A stretch of DNA of 64,000 nucleotides. Origin: Chitinophagaceae bacterium (GTDB lineage: Bacteria > Bacteroidota > Bacteroidia > Chitinophagales > Chitinophagaceae). Below, in pieces: positions 43,913 through 53,595 of the stretch (its first letter is position 1; every line of letters starts with the position of its first letter). The notes below the pieces were generated by a model. That model had not been told where the DNA came from. It did not search any database and saw only the letters and a program-made list of their open reading frames with translations. Both the position numbers and the translations under genes were made by a program. The stretch lies in assembly GCA_014879565.1 (NCBI GenBank), contig JACSRW010000032.1, positions 310,001 to 374,000 of the forward strand. Reading direction: 5' to 3'.

Positions 43913-45292
43913 GTGGCATTAATTAAGAGTATTTCAGGTATACGGGGCACAATCGGCGGAGAACCGGGAGATAACCTCACCCCGGTGGATATTGTAAAGT
44001 ATACCGCCGCTTTTGGTACCCTGCTAGCCGAAGGGAAAACAAATCCCCGGGTTGTGGTGGGCCGTGATGGCCGGATCAGCGGGGAGATGGTGCAGCAACT
44101 GGTGGTCAGTACCCTCAGCGCATTGGGGATAGCGGTTACGGATATTGGTCTGTCTACTACGCCAACAGTGGAAGTAGCGGTCAAATCTGCCGGTGCAGAC
44201 GGGGGAATTATTCTGACAGCCAGTCATAACCCCCGTGAATGGAATGCCCTTAAACTCTTAAACAGTGAAGGAGAGTTCATTTCGGCTGAAACTGGCGCCC
44301 GGGTCTTGCAACTGGCCGAAGAGGCGCAATTCAGTTTTGCCCCGGTTGACAAACTGGGAGCAGTAACAAGGGATGAAAGCTGGATGCAGAAACATATTGA
44401 TGCGATACTTCAGTATCCCCTGGTGGACACAGCAGCTATTGCCAAAAGTAATTTCAGTGTGGTGGTGGATGCGATTAATTCCACCGGCGCCACATTTGTA
44501 CCCGCCCTCCTGCAGGCCCTGGGGGTTATGAATATCAAGGTTATTAACGGGGAAATAAACGGCCGTTTTGCCCATAATCCGGAACCCCTGCCTGAGCACC
44601 TCACCCAGTTGTGCAATGAAGTGGTTCAGCAAAAAGCCGACCTGGGGATCGCCGTAGATCCGGATGTGGACAGACTTTGTTTTGTGAATGAAGATGGTTC
44701 TCTTTTTGGCGAGGAGTTTACGCTTGTTGCCGTAGCCGATTATGTACTGAGTAAATGTAAGGGGAATACGGTCAGCAATATGAGCAGCACAAAGGCGTTG
44801 AAAGAAATTACCCTTAAACACGGGGGGCAGTATTTCCCGGCAGCTGTCGGAGAAGTTAATGTGGTAAAAAAAATGAAAGAAAATTCGGCGGTTATCGGCG
44901 GAGAAGGTAACGGGGGAATCATTGTGCCGGATTTTCATTATGGCCGCGATGCCCTTATCGGTATCGCACTTTTCCTGAGCCATCTGGCCGGTCATAAAAA
45001 AGGAATTAAGTCCTTACGGAGCTGTTACCCGGATTATTTTATATCCAAAAATAAGATTGAACTGAAACCCGGGATTGATGTAAAGGCCATCCTTGAAAAA
45101 ATCAGAGAAAAATACAGGAATCAGCCGGTAAACACGGAAGACGGGCTTAAAATTGAATTTGACAATGACTGGGTGCATCTCCGTAGTTCCAATACAGAAC
45201 CCATCATCCGTATTTACGCGGAAAGTGATTTTGAGACCAAGGCCAATAATATCGCCGCGCAACTGATGCGGGATATCCGGGAATTTGTCTGA
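43913..45292 (+). CDS. glmM: Phosphoglucosamine mutase
   Basis: This 459-residue alpha-D-phosphohexomutase converts glucosamine-6-P to glucosamine-1-P for UDP-GlcNAc, peptidoglycan and LPS. The phosphoserine is Ser104 in LTASHNPREW, the Mg loop is DPDVDRLCFV, the sugar loop GGEGNGGII and the phosphate-binding segment RSSNTEPIIRIYAE. The start is GTG at 43913 (family N-terminus MALIKSISGIRGTIGG), nested in an out-of-frame ATG (ATGTGGCATTAA). Phosphomannomutase activity cannot be excluded, but the SGIRG N-terminus fits the Bacteroidota GlmM. Confidence 0.9.
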   Translation: MALIKSISGIRGTIGGEPGDNLTPVDIVKYTAAFGTLLAEGKTNPRVVVGRDGRISGEMVQQLVVSTLSALGIAVTDIGLSTTPTVEVAVKSAGADGGIILTASHNPREWNALKLLNSEGEFISAETGARVLQLAEEAQFSFAPVDKLGAVTRDESWMQKHIDAILQYPLVDTAAIAKSNFSVVVDAINSTGATFVPALLQALGVMNIKVINGEINGRFAHNPEPLPEHLTQLCNEVVQQKADLGIAVDPDVDRLCFVNEDGSLFGEEFTLVAVADYVLSKCKGNTVSNMSSTKALKEITLKHGGQYFPAAVGEVNVVKKMKENSAVIGGEGNGGIIVPDFHYGRDALIGIALFLSHLAGHKKGIKSLRSCYPDYFISKNKIELKPGIDVKAILEKIREKYRNQPVNTEDGLKIEFDNDWVHLRSSNTEPIIRIYAESDFETKANNIAAQLMRDIREFV

Positions 45293-45337
45293 TGGGTATA
45301 GTTTGATTTTTGTCTTCTGTGTCCAACTGCAGTAAGG

Positions 45338-45811
45338 TCAGAACCTCATTTTGAGTCCGAATCCATGACGGGTTCCACCCAGGCTGAACTGCGGCCGGAA
45401 ACGGCCGGTTTTTTGCAGGCTGCCGTTATACATTTTAACTGCATTCCGGGCCCGTTTTGTAAAACCTGCTTCAAAAGGGATGGCAACAATGACCAGTCCC
45501 GCCCCGATACCAGCCAGGGTCCAGTTGGCATCTCCGCCACCCAGCTCTGTTCCGATTGGCCAGCCGATCAGGGCTCCCCCGGCAAATGAAAAAATAAAGG
45601 AAAAGGCCTGATTGGTTTTTGCCTTTTTCATTTCCAGGTAAGCGGGATTATGCTGCTGCAGCGTTTGCATCAGGGCCGTATTGTTCAGCCGGTTGCCGTT
45701 TTGTAAAAACTGGGTGCCCCAGAAATTCTTTTTAAATTCAATGGGACCACTGTTTTGGGCACAGGCTACAATGCTGGCAGTAAGCAGGAGAGAGAGAAAT
45801 ATACTTTTCAT
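45338..45811 (-). CDS. Small exported protein of unknown function
   Basis: This 157-residue protein has a signal peptide (LSLLLTASIVACAQ). Cleavage after ACA or, with a lipobox-like IVAC, a lipoprotein are both possible. Two hydrophobic Gly-rich stretches (FIFSFAGGALIGWPIG and LAGIGAGLVIVAIPFEAGF) follow. The end FSLGGTRHGFGLKMRF looks like a terminal beta-strand with an aromatic last residue, so a small outer-membrane-associated protein is possible. Not recognised. It lies 20 nt after the molybdenum hydroxylase gene. Confidence 0.65.
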   Translation of the reverse strand: MKSIFLSLLLTASIVACAQNSGPIEFKKNFWGTQFLQNGNRLNNTALMQTLQQHNPAYLEMKKAKTNQAFSFIFSFAGGALIGWPIGTELGGGDANWTLAGIGAGLVIVAIPFEAGFTKRARNAVKMYNGSLQKTGRFRPQFSLGGTRHGFGLKMRF

Positions 45812-45831
45812 AAACTTGTTTTATTGGGTAT

Positions 45832-48057
45832 TTAAATCAGCATAGCTGGTTTTATGGGAAGCCTGTAAATCCTTTTGCCGGTGGCATTGAAGACAGCGTT
45901 GGCCACTGCCGCGGCGAATCCCACCAGCGCGATTTCTCCGACACCTTTTGTTCCGAGAGGATTAATAACGGGATCTGCTATATCGGGAAACCAGGTATCA
46001 ATATAGGGGACATCTGTATGCCGGGGCACGAGATAGGAGCCCAGGTTGTCGTTCAGGTATCTGCCGGTTTTCAGATCAATCAGGGCTTCTTCTGTCAGGG
46101 CCATACCTATTCCGCCTACGGCGCCCCCGATCATCTGGCTTCGTGCAGTCTTGGGACTTACAATTTTTCCGCCATCCCCGGTGCATACCACTTTGAGTAA
46201 TTCAATAGCTCCGGTTTCCATATCCACCGCCAGTTTGACGAAGTGTGCGGAAAATGAATTCATCGCATATTTCTGCATAACTGCCGGATTCGGTCCTGCT
46301 TCTTTCACCAGTTCCAGTTGAGGTTTGCCGGTTGCTTTCACCAGGTCGCCCAGGCTGATCCGGAGGGAATTGTCTTTTTTGGAGAACAGGGTTTCTTTTC
46401 CAAATTCCAGGTCTTCCTTTTGCAGTCCTGCAAAACCGGTCACTTGTTTCAGCGCAATTTCTTTGAGTAAGTCCCGGAGGCTTTCACAAATAATACTCAC
46501 TGCACCACCCAGGGTGGAGGTGGTGGCTGATCCTCCCTGGGTAGGCCCCGGAGGAAAATCAGTATCGCCCAGTAAGAAGCTGACTTTGGAAGCGGGTATC
46601 TGCATGGCGCCTGACGCAATAGATACCATTGCCGTGGCGGTGCCGGGTCCCATATCGCTGACAGCACTCATGAGGGTCAGTTTACCTTCAGCCGTCAATA
46701 CAGCTTTAACGGTGGCATTGCCCCTGTAAGCGCCAAAGACTCCTCCTCCCATACCGAAACCAACCCGCCTTCCCTTATCCGTGAGCTGACCGGGTACAGA
46801 AGACCGCTGATGCCAGCCTACCAGTTCACGGCCTTTATCATAGCAGGCAAGCAGGTGTTTGCTGGACCAGGGCAGTTTGGACTGAGGATGGAGTACCGCA
46901 TGATTTTTTATCCGCAGTTCCACCGGGTCCATATTGAGTTTATGCGCCAGTTCGTCCAGGCCGCATTCCAGGGCAAAAGCCCCGCTGGCTTCTCCGGGAC
47001 CCCGCATCCAGGTTGGTGTATTGATATCCAGCGGCAATATTTTATAGCTGGTATTCACATTGGGACATTCATAGAGAAACTGGGAGGCATTCACAATACC
47101 TTCCCGGTAATCCTCGTAGCGGGAAGTATTGCTGACGGCATGGTGTGTAATGCCGGTAAGTGTTCCGTCGGCTGCGGCCCCGATACCGATTTTCTGCCAG
47201 GCCATAGGCCGGTAACCAACCATGGTAAACATTTGCCGGCGTGATAACTGAATCCGGACAGGACGGTTCACCAGTTTTGCCGCGATACAGGCTGCCGGTA
47301 CATGGGGCCAGCTTCTGAGCCCTGAACCGAAAGCACCGCCTACAAACCTGGTGATAACACGGACATTTGCCGTTTCCAGGCCAAATAACCGGGCCAGTTC
47401 ATTCTGGGTTCCTTTTGGGCCCTGTGATTTATCATAAACAGTCAGTTTTTTATCCCCTTCCCATACCGCAATGGTCGCATGCAGTTCTATCGGATTATGG
47501 GTTTCAATAGGCATGTGGTATTCGCTTTCCACATAAAATGCTGCCTTTTTATACGCGTCTGGTTCCCCGCGTTTGTATTCACCTGAAGGTTTCAGCCGGG
47601 AAGGGTCTTTCCGGAGACTGTCAAAATCTACTTCAAAAGTTTCCTGAATATACTCTGCCTTTACCAGTGCGGAAGCTTTCAGCGCTTTTTCCCAGGTGCT
47701 GGCAATAACCAGGGCAATGGGTTGTCCGAAATAATGGACCAGGTTATTGTCAAAAATTTTAAGTCCCCGCCATTCAAACCCTTTCTTCTGCGGATCGGCG
47801 GCCCAGGGCCGGTAACCCGGAAGGGCCGGGCAGTTCTGATACCAGAGTATATCAAGTACGCCGGGGGCATTCCGGGCTTCGTGTAACAAGAGGTTTTTCA
47901 CAGCGCCGCGGGCGATGGTACTGGTGACGAAAACCCCGTAAGCCATATTGGCCGGTTTAAAATCGGCTGTATAAGTGGCACGGCCGGTTACTTTTTCTAT
48001 GCCATCCACGCGGTCATCATCTTCCGCAAATGGGGGTATAATTTTTTCCGTATTCAT
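45832..48057 (-). CDS. Xanthine-dehydrogenase-family molybdopterin-binding subunit
   Basis: This 741-residue subunit (about the length of E. coli PaoC/YagR) has the N-terminal aldehyde-oxidase a/b hammerhead (GIEKVTGRATYTADF), VGGAFGSGLRSWPHVPAA and MRGPGEASGAFALECGLDELA for the cofactor, and GTKGVGEIALVG near the C-terminus with the catalytic Glu. It has no signal of its own and would be carried out by the Tat-signal-bearing Fe-S subunit encoded 28 nt upstream. The substrate is unknown; aldehydes or N-heterocycles are typical. No FAD subunit gene is adjacent. Confidence 0.9.
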   Translation of the reverse strand: MNTEKIIPPFAEDDDRVDGIEKVTGRATYTADFKPANMAYGVFVTSTIARGAVKNLLLHEARNAPGVLDILWYQNCPALPGYRPWAADPQKKGFEWRGLKIFDNNLVHYFGQPIALVIASTWEKALKASALVKAEYIQETFEVDFDSLRKDPSRLKPSGEYKRGEPDAYKKAAFYVESEYHMPIETHNPIELHATIAVWEGDKKLTVYDKSQGPKGTQNELARLFGLETANVRVITRFVGGAFGSGLRSWPHVPAACIAAKLVNRPVRIQLSRRQMFTMVGYRPMAWQKIGIGAAADGTLTGITHHAVSNTSRYEDYREGIVNASQFLYECPNVNTSYKILPLDINTPTWMRGPGEASGAFALECGLDELAHKLNMDPVELRIKNHAVLHPQSKLPWSSKHLLACYDKGRELVGWHQRSSVPGQLTDKGRRVGFGMGGGVFGAYRGNATVKAVLTAEGKLTLMSAVSDMGPGTATAMVSIASGAMQIPASKVSFLLGDTDFPPGPTQGGSATTSTLGGAVSIICESLRDLLKEIALKQVTGFAGLQKEDLEFGKETLFSKKDNSLRISLGDLVKATGKPQLELVKEAGPNPAVMQKYAMNSFSAHFVKLAVDMETGAIELLKVVCTGDGGKIVSPKTARSQMIGGAVGGIGMALTEEALIDLKTGRYLNDNLGSYLVPRHTDVPYIDTWFPDIADPVINPLGTKGVGEIALVGFAAAVANAVFNATGKRIYRLPIKPAMLI

Positions 48058-48085
48058 AAAGAGAATGAATTAATCGGTCAACTGA

Positions 48086-48697
48086 TTATATTTTCTTCCC
48101 GCTGTCCCTGGCCTCAATTATTGCAGCAATTATATTCGGGTAGGCCCCACACCGGCAGATATTGTCATTCATGTATTCCCGGATTTCTTTTTCTGAACCG
48201 GCCTGTCCTTCCCGTATACAGGCTACTGCGGATATGATCTGACCGGGTGTACAGTAACCACACTGAAAGGCATCGTGGCGGATAAAAGCCTCCTGTACGG
48301 GGTGAAGTTTATCTCCATCGGCCAGTCCTTCAATCGTGGTAATTTTTTTGCCGTTATTATCGGTAGCTTCAGACAGGCAGGCGTTTACTCTTTTCCCGTC
48401 AACCAGCACCATACAGGATCCGCAATGCCCCTGGTCGCATCCTTTTTTTGTGCCGGTGAGGCCCAATTGTTCCCGCAGCATATCCAGCAGAGATACGCCC
48501 GGATCCACCAGCACCTCAACCGCTTTGCCGTTAATCTCCATTTTCAACGGTGTCTTTTCAAAAAAGGAAGCAATGGATTCATGGTTTTCCCCTGCTTTCA
48601 CCAGGGCCCCGGGGGTTACGGCCAGGGCGGTAAGGGCAGTGGTTTTTTTGATAAAATTCCGTCGGCTTTCGCCATGTACTGGAGTAGGCTTTTCCAT
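48086..48697 (-). CDS. Tat-exported [2Fe-2S] subunit of a molybdenum hydroxylase
   Basis: This 203-residue protein has a twin-arginine signal (ESRRNFIKKTTALTALAV, Arg12-Arg13). The plant-type [2Fe-2S] cluster is at Cys87, 92, 95 and 107 (GCDQGHCGSC) and the second at Cys146, 149, 181 and 183 (CGYC, CRC). It passes electrons from the Mo centre, and resembles PaoA/YagT and the small subunit of isoquinoline-oxidoreductase-type enzymes. Its start is 138 nt from the divergent cysteine desulfurase gene. Confidence 0.93.
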   Translation of the reverse strand: MEKPTPVHGESRRNFIKKTTALTALAVTPGALVKAGENHESIASFFEKTPLKMEINGKAVEVLVDPGVSLLDMLREQLGLTGTKKGCDQGHCGSCMVLVDGKRVNACLSEATDNNGKKITTIEGLADGDKLHPVQEAFIRHDAFQCGYCTPGQIISAVACIREGQAGSEKEIREYMNDNICRCGAYPNIIAAIIEARDSGKKI

Positions 48698-48801
48698 AAA
48701 AGATAAATATGGATGAAGTTACTTCAGGAAGGGGTACTCATGCAAATAAAACTTGGCCGGGAGATCAGGCGGGCGGCTGACAGGACAAACCCCCGATTAC
48801 G

Positions 48802-48809
48802 TACCTTTG
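48802..48809 (+). promoter_or_regulatory. Candidate -7 box (TACCTTTG) for cysteine desulfurase
   Basis: An exact TAnnTTTG match 26 nt before ATG 48836. It lies inside the longer open frame and so supports the downstream start. Confidence 0.5.
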
Positions 48810-48835
48810 CCGTTTATTTTTCACGACCAACGCAC

Positions 48836-49963
48836 ATGAACCGCATTTACCTGGATAACGCAGCCACCACACCGCTTGACAAAGAGGTCCTGGAAGCCAT
48901 GATGCCCTATCTGACCGATCATTTCGGAAATCCCTCTTCCGTTTATTCCTTTGGCCGGGAAACGAGACTGGCCGTGGAAAATGCCCGGAAAACCGTGGCC
49001 AGGCTGCTGCATGCCAGTCCGGGTGAAATATTTTTTACCAGCGGGGGCACAGAGAGTGATAACATGGCAATCACGATGGCGGTACGGGATCTGGGATGCC
49101 GGCATATCATTACTTCGGCTATTGAACATCATGCCGTATTGCATACGGTTGAACAACTGGTAAAGCAGGGACTGGTAACCTGCAGTTATGTACGTTTATT
49201 GCCCGATGGCCATGTGGATCTTGCAGATCTGGAAAATCAACTGGCCACCCGCACCGGTCCCTGTCTGGTCAGCCTTATGCATGCCAATAACGAAATCGGA
49301 AATCTGCTGGATCTGCAGACCGCCGGGGAAATCTGTCAAAAATACCAGGCAATTTTCCACTCCGACACTGTTCAGACCGTAGGGCATTATAAAATCAATT
49401 TGCACAGTACCCCTCTTCATTTTGCCACCGGGGCCGGGCATAAGTTTCATGGTCCGAAAGGGACGGGCATTATCTATATAAGTGATAAAGTACGGGTACA
49501 ACCGGTTCTCTTTGGCGGAGGCCAGGAAAGGAATATGCGGGCCGGTACTGAAAACATCTATGGGATTGTGGGTTTTGCAAAGGCGCTGGAAATGGCTGAT
49601 GCTGCTATGGAGAAAGATGCCGGGTATATCCGTTCACTGAAGGAATATATGATCTCTTCCTTGCAGAAAAATTTACCGGATGTCCGTTTTAACGGGGATT
49701 ATAACGGCAGGTGTCTGTATACGGTACTGAATGTTTCTTTCCCTAAAACAGCCAAATCTGAAATGCTTCTTTTTGGTCTGGACATCCATGGAATTTGCGC
49801 TTCCGGGGGCAGTGCCTGCAGCAGTGGTGCCGATGCCGGCAGTCATGTAATCAGGGCCCTGAATAATGACCCTGACCGGGTAGCCGTAAGGTTTTCTTTC
49901 AGCCGCTTCAACACAAAAAAGGAGATTGACCAGGTAATAGCCAAACTCACCGGACTAATCTGA
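48836..49963 (+). CDS. Cysteine desulfurase (IscS/NifS-like)
   Basis: This 375-residue PLP enzyme takes sulfur from cysteine for Fe-S clusters or thio-cofactors. The PLP Lys203 is in ATGAGHKFHGPKGTG and the persulfide Cys328 in ASGGSACSSGAD. The N-terminus MNRIYLDNAATTPLD matches the family, so I place the start at 48836 although the frame is open 41 codons upstream. It may serve the divergent Fe-S/molybdenum hydroxylase genes (Fe-S assembly or MoCo sulfuration), but that is inference; no iscU or scaffold gene is nearby. Confidence 0.92.
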   Translation: MNRIYLDNAATTPLDKEVLEAMMPYLTDHFGNPSSVYSFGRETRLAVENARKTVARLLHASPGEIFFTSGGTESDNMAITMAVRDLGCRHIITSAIEHHAVLHTVEQLVKQGLVTCSYVRLLPDGHVDLADLENQLATRTGPCLVSLMHANNEIGNLLDLQTAGEICQKYQAIFHSDTVQTVGHYKINLHSTPLHFATGAGHKFHGPKGTGIIYISDKVRVQPVLFGGGQERNMRAGTENIYGIVGFAKALEMADAAMEKDAGYIRSLKEYMISSLQKNLPDVRFNGDYNGRCLYTVLNVSFPKTAKSEMLLFGLDIHGICASGGSACSSGADAGSHVIRALNNDPDRVAVRFSFSRFNTKKEIDQVIAKLTGLI

Positions 49964-49971
49964 TCAGCGGA

Positions 49972-50193
49972 TCAGAGATAATACCAGGGATTACGCCGGC
50001 TGGCCATCATATATTTCCGGACATTCCGGAAAAAGGCCAGTACCATATAAAGGATGATCGGGGAACCCATTGTCAGGATTGAGGCATACATAAAATATTG
50101 CCTTATCCGGGAAGTTGCAATACCAAGCCGGTTGCCGATGGCAGAACAAACACCAAAGGCGTTCCATTCAACAAAGTCTTTGAATCTGTTCAT
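49972..50193 (-). CDS. Small PspC-domain membrane protein
   Basis: This 73-residue protein, [25 protein letters not shown]..., has the PspC fold: an N-terminal Gly-containing segment then one long hydrophobic helix ([23 protein letters not shown]) and a basic tail. PspC proteins sense or buffer membrane stress. The frame is open upstream, but the family start is the ATG at 50193. It is divergent from aconitase. Confidence 0.82.
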   Translation of the reverse strand: MNRFKDFVEWNAFGVCSAIGNRLGIATSRIRQYFMYASILTMGSPIILYMVLAFFRNVRKYMMASRRNPWYYL

Positions 50194-50248
50194 GGGACTA
50201 AAATATAAAATTTGGAGTTCTGCAGCAAGTCCGGACCCCCGTTTTTCG

Positions 50249-50256
50249 TACTTTTG
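50249..50256 (+). promoter_or_regulatory. Candidate -7 box (TACTTTTG) for aconitase
   Basis: An exact TAnnTTTG match, 79 nt before the aconitase ATG, the longest 5' UTR among the boxes found here. Confidence 0.45.
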
Positions 50257-50335
50257 CGGCACCAAATCCGTTCCGGCCCCGGTTGTCACGGATTGGTCAG
50301 TTTACCCGATTTTCAAATCCTCAAACAGCATTATC

Positions 50336-52603
50336 ATGGTATTTGATCTCGACCTCATTAAAAAAACCTACGAAGCCATGCCCGCCCGGGTGGATGCAGC
50401 CCGCAAAGCCCTTGGCCGCCCGCTTACCCTGGCAGAAAAAATATTGTATGCCCACCTGTGGCAGGGAGTCGCGCTGAAAGATTATCAGCGCGGAAAGGAT
50501 TATGTAGATTTTGCCCCTGACCGGGTTGCTATGCAGGATGCCACAGCCCAGATGGCCCTGTTGCAGTTTGATACAACCGGGAGGAAAAAAGTAGCTGTTC
50601 CCAGTACCGTGCACTGTGACCACCTGATTGTGGCCAAAAACGAAGGGAAAACGGATCTGAACAAAGCGATCACCGATAATGAGGAGGTCTATAATTTCCT
50701 GGCCTCCATTTCCAATAAATATGGAATCGGTTTCTGGAAACCGGGTGCGGGTATCATTCACCAGGTGGTTCTGGAGAATTATGCTTTCCCGGGTGGTATG
50801 ATGATCGGAACGGACTCCCATACAGTGAATGCCGGCGGACTGGGCATGATTGCTATCGGCGTAGGAGGAGCCGATGCCTGTGATGTGATGGCGGGACTCA
50901 GCTGGGAACTGCTGATGCCCAAACTGATCGGGGTAAAACTCACCGGCAAACTGAATGGCTGGACAGCCCCCAAGGATGTCATCCTGAAAGTGGCCGGAAT
51001 ACTGACTGTAAAGGGAGGCACCAATGCAATTGTTGAATACTTCGGCGAAGGGGCCACTTCCATGAGCTGTACCGGGAAAGGCACCATCTGTAATATGGGC
51101 GCTGAAATCGGAGCTACCACTTCCACTTTTGGGTATGATGAAAGTATGGCCCGTTACCTGAAAGCTACCGGCCGGGCTGAAGTGGCTGAGGCTGCCGATA
51201 AAATCAAAGATTATCTCACCGGCGACCCGGAAGTGTATGCAAATCCTGAGAAATATTTTGATAAGGTTATTGAAATCAACCTGGACGAACTGGAACCCCA
51301 TCTGAACGGTCCCTTTACGCCCGACCTGGCCACTCCTGTGTCTCAGATGAAAGAAGCCGCCGCTAAAAATGGCTGGCCCACTAAAGTGGAAGTGGGACTG
51401 ATCGGCAGTTGCACCAATTCTTCTTATGAGGATATCAGCCGGGCCGTGAGTCTGGCCAAACAGGTGGCGGAAAAAGGGCTGAAGACCAAGGCTGAATTTA
51501 CGATCACGCCTGGTTCAGAACAAGTACGCTATACCATCGAGCGCGATGGTTTCCTGGATACATTTGCCAAAATCGGGGCTACCGTTTTTGCCAATGCCTG
51601 TGGTCCCTGCATCGGTATGTGGGACAGGATGGGAGCGGAAAAACAGGAAAGAAACACCATCGTACATTCGTTCAACCGCAACTTTGCAAAACGGGCTGAC
51701 GGTAACCCCAATACCCTGGCATTTGTGGCCAGCCCTGAACTGGTAACGGCACTCGCGATTGCCGGCGATCTCACCTTTAACCCGCTTACCGACACCCTGA
51801 CCAACGAAAAAGGAGAGCAGGTAAAACTGGATCCTCCTACCGGAGATGAATTACCGGTAAAAGGTTTTGCTGTAGAAGATGCCGGTTACCAGGCTCCTGC
51901 TGAAGACGGCAGTCAGGTTATTGTGGATGTAAAGCCTGACAGCAAGCGGCTGCAGTTGCTCTATTCTTTCCCCGCCTGGGAGGGCACTGATCTTAAAGGG
52001 CTGAAACTGCTGATCAAAGCCAAGGGAAAATGTACCACCGATCATATCTCCATGGCCGGGCCCTGGCTGAAATTCAGGGGGCACCTGGATAATATCAGTA
52101 ACAATATGCTGATTGGTGCGGTGAACTATTTTAATGAAAAGACGGATAATGTTAAAAACCAGCTGACCGGCGAATATGGTCCGGTACCCGCTACCCAGCG
52201 TGCCTACAAAGCAGCCGGTATCGGCTCCATCGTTATCGGGGATGAGAACTATGGGGAAGGCTCTTCCCGTGAACACGCCGCCATGGAACCCCGTCACCTC
52301 GGTGTACGCGTGGTAATGGTTAAATCCTTTGCCCGGATACATGAAACCAATCTGAAAAAACAGGGTATGCTGGCACTGACTTTTGCCAACAAAGAGGATT
52401 ATGACCGGATCCGGGAAGATGACAGTATTGACATCACCGGGCTGACAAACTTTACACCGGGGCAAGCCCTGCAGGTGGTACTGCATCATGCAGATGGCAG
52501 CAGCGAGACGATCCAGGCCAACCATTCATACAATGCACAGCAGATTGAATGGTTCAAGGCCGGGGGCGCGCTGAACGTGATCCGCAGCCAGGCGGCGCAT
52601 TGA
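50336..52603 (+). CDS. acn: Aconitate hydratase (mitochondrial-type)
   Basis: This 755-residue TCA-cycle enzyme isomerises citrate to isocitrate. The [4Fe-4S] ligands are Cys359 ([11 protein letters not shown]), Cys422 and Cys425 ([11 protein letters not shown]). The swivel-domain motif [17 protein letters not shown] is near the C-terminus. Length and sequence resemble eukaryotic mitochondrial aconitase rather than E. coli AcnA (about 890) or AcnB, as is usual in Bacteroidota. I start at [15 protein letters not shown]; the frame is open 94 codons upstream, but that part overlaps the pspC gene and is not aconitase-like. Confidence 0.94.
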   Translation: MVFDLDLIKKTYEAMPARVDAARKALGRPLTLAEKILYAHLWQGVALKDYQRGKDYVDFAPDRVAMQDATAQMALLQFDTTGRKKVAVPSTVHCDHLIVAKNEGKTDLNKAITDNEEVYNFLASISNKYGIGFWKPGAGIIHQVVLENYAFPGGMMIGTDSHTVNAGGLGMIAIGVGGADACDVMAGLSWELLMPKLIGVKLTGKLNGWTAPKDVILKVAGILTVKGGTNAIVEYFGEGATSMSCTGKGTICNMGAEIGATTSTFGYDESMARYLKATGRAEVAEAADKIKDYLTGDPEVYANPEKYFDKVIEINLDELEPHLNGPFTPDLATPVSQMKEAAAKNGWPTKVEVGLIGSCTNSSYEDISRAVSLAKQVAEKGLKTKAEFTITPGSEQVRYTIERDGFLDTFAKIGATVFANACGPCIGMWDRMGAEKQERNTIVHSFNRNFAKRADGNPNTLAFVASPELVTALAIAGDLTFNPLTDTLTNEKGEQVKLDPPTGDELPVKGFAVEDAGYQAPAEDGSQVIVDVKPDSKRLQLLYSFPAWEGTDLKGLKLLIKAKGKCTTDHISMAGPWLKFRGHLDNISNNMLIGAVNYFNEKTDNVKNQLTGEYGPVPATQRAYKAAGIGSIVIGDENYGEGSSREHAAMEPRHLGVRVVMVKSFARIHETNLKKQGMLALTFANKEDYDRIREDDSIDITGLTNFTPGQALQVVLHHADGSSETIQANHSYNAQQIEWFKAGGALNVIRSQAAH

Positions 52604-52626
52604 TTTTAACAGGCAAACAACAGAAC

Positions 52627-52652
52627 GACCCCGGTAACGGGGTCATTTTTTT
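52627..52652 (+). terminator. Intrinsic terminator after aconitase
   Basis: GACCCCG (52627-52633) pairs with CGGGGTC (52638-52644) across GTAA, followed by ATTTTTTT. Confidence 0.9.
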
Positions 52653-52713
52653 AACTATTATTTTTAATGTTTAAACATTGAAATAAATAAAATTTCCTAT
52701 CTTCAGGCGGTCA

Positions 52714-53595
52714 ATGAAAAGAAAGGACTTTTTGTATACAGTCACGGGAGGACTGATCACCATGACCGCATTATCCGGATTAAAACAATTTACGGACGGG
52801 TTGCCATCCGATGATAGCCTGATGCCCATTCTCTTTATCGGGCATGGTTCACCTATGAACGGTATTGAGAATAATGACTTCAGCCAGCAATGGGCGAAGA
52901 CGGCCGCTGCGATTAAACCGCCCAATGCGATCCTTGTAATATCCGCCCACTGGTTGACGAATGGTACATTTATTACGGCAATGGACAAACCAAAGACCAT
53001 TCATGATTTTGGCGGATTCCCGGATGCGTTATTTGCAGTTCAGTATCCGGCTCCCGGTGATCCATTGCTGGCGCAGGAAACGAGGGCGCTGATCCAATCC
53101 ACAAATGTGGGGCTGGATCATGACTGGGGACTGGATCATGGAGCCTGGACAGTGCTTCGTAAAATGTATCCGGATGCGTCGATCCCGGTGCTTCAGTTAA
53201 GTATTGATTACAGTAAACCGGCGGCCTATCATTATCAGCTCGCCAGGGAATTATCTGCCCTCCGGAAAAAAGGGGTCCTCATCATCGGAAGTGGTAATAT
53301 GATACATAACCTGCGGATGGTGGCCTGGGATAAAATGGATGTTCCCAACTTTGGTTATGACTGGGCCATTGAAATGCACGAACTGTTCCGTATTAAAATT
53401 ACAGAAGGCGATCACCGGGCGCTCATCAATTATGAAACGCTCAGCAAATCGGCCCGTTTGGCAATTCCAACCCCTGATCATTATTTTCCACTGATGTATA
53501 TACTCGGGTTGCAGGGAAAAAATGAAACACCTGTATTCTTCAATGACCAACTGGTAGCCGGATCATTGAATATGACTTCGGTGAAGTTCGGCTGA
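52714..53595 (+). CDS. 4,5-DOPA dioxygenase-type extradiol ring-cleaving enzyme (YgiD-like)
   Basis: This 293-residue LigB-superfamily protein has candidate metal-binding motifs FIGHGSPMNG, VISAHW and DWGLDHGAWTVL, followed by IGSGNMIHNL. E. coli YgiD cleaves L-DOPA. The first 25 residues (MKRKDFLYTVTGGLITMTAL) add a hydrophobic segment not in cytoplasmic YgiD, suggesting membrane anchoring or export. Upstream, TTG at 52679, 17 nt, then TATCTTC gives a fair Bacteroidota promoter. Its stop abuts that of the convergent fhs gene. Confidence 0.88.
   Translation: MKRKDFLYTVTGGLITMTALSGLKQFTDGLPSDDSLMPILFIGHGSPMNGIENNDFSQQWAKTAAAIKPPNAILVISAHWLTNGTFITAMDKPKTIHDFGGFPDALFAVQYPAPGDPLLAQETRALIQSTNVGLDHDWGLDHGAWTVLRKMYPDASIPVLQLSIDYSKPAAYHYQLARELSALRKKGVLIIGSGNMIHNLRMVAWDKMDVPNFGYDWAIEMHELFRIKITEGDHRALINYETLSKSARLAIPTPDHYFPLMYILGLQGKNETPVFFNDQLVAGSLNMTSVKFG

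Noticed and set aside
48713-48835. A 41-codon N-terminal extension of cysteine desulfurase
   Set aside because: A TACCTTTG promoter box lies within it, and the family begins MNRIYLDNAATTPLD at 48836.
50054-50335. A 94-codon N-terminal extension of aconitase
   Set aside because: It is antisense to the pspC gene and not aconitase-like; the family start [10 protein letters not shown] and a -7 box at 50249 favour ATG 50336.
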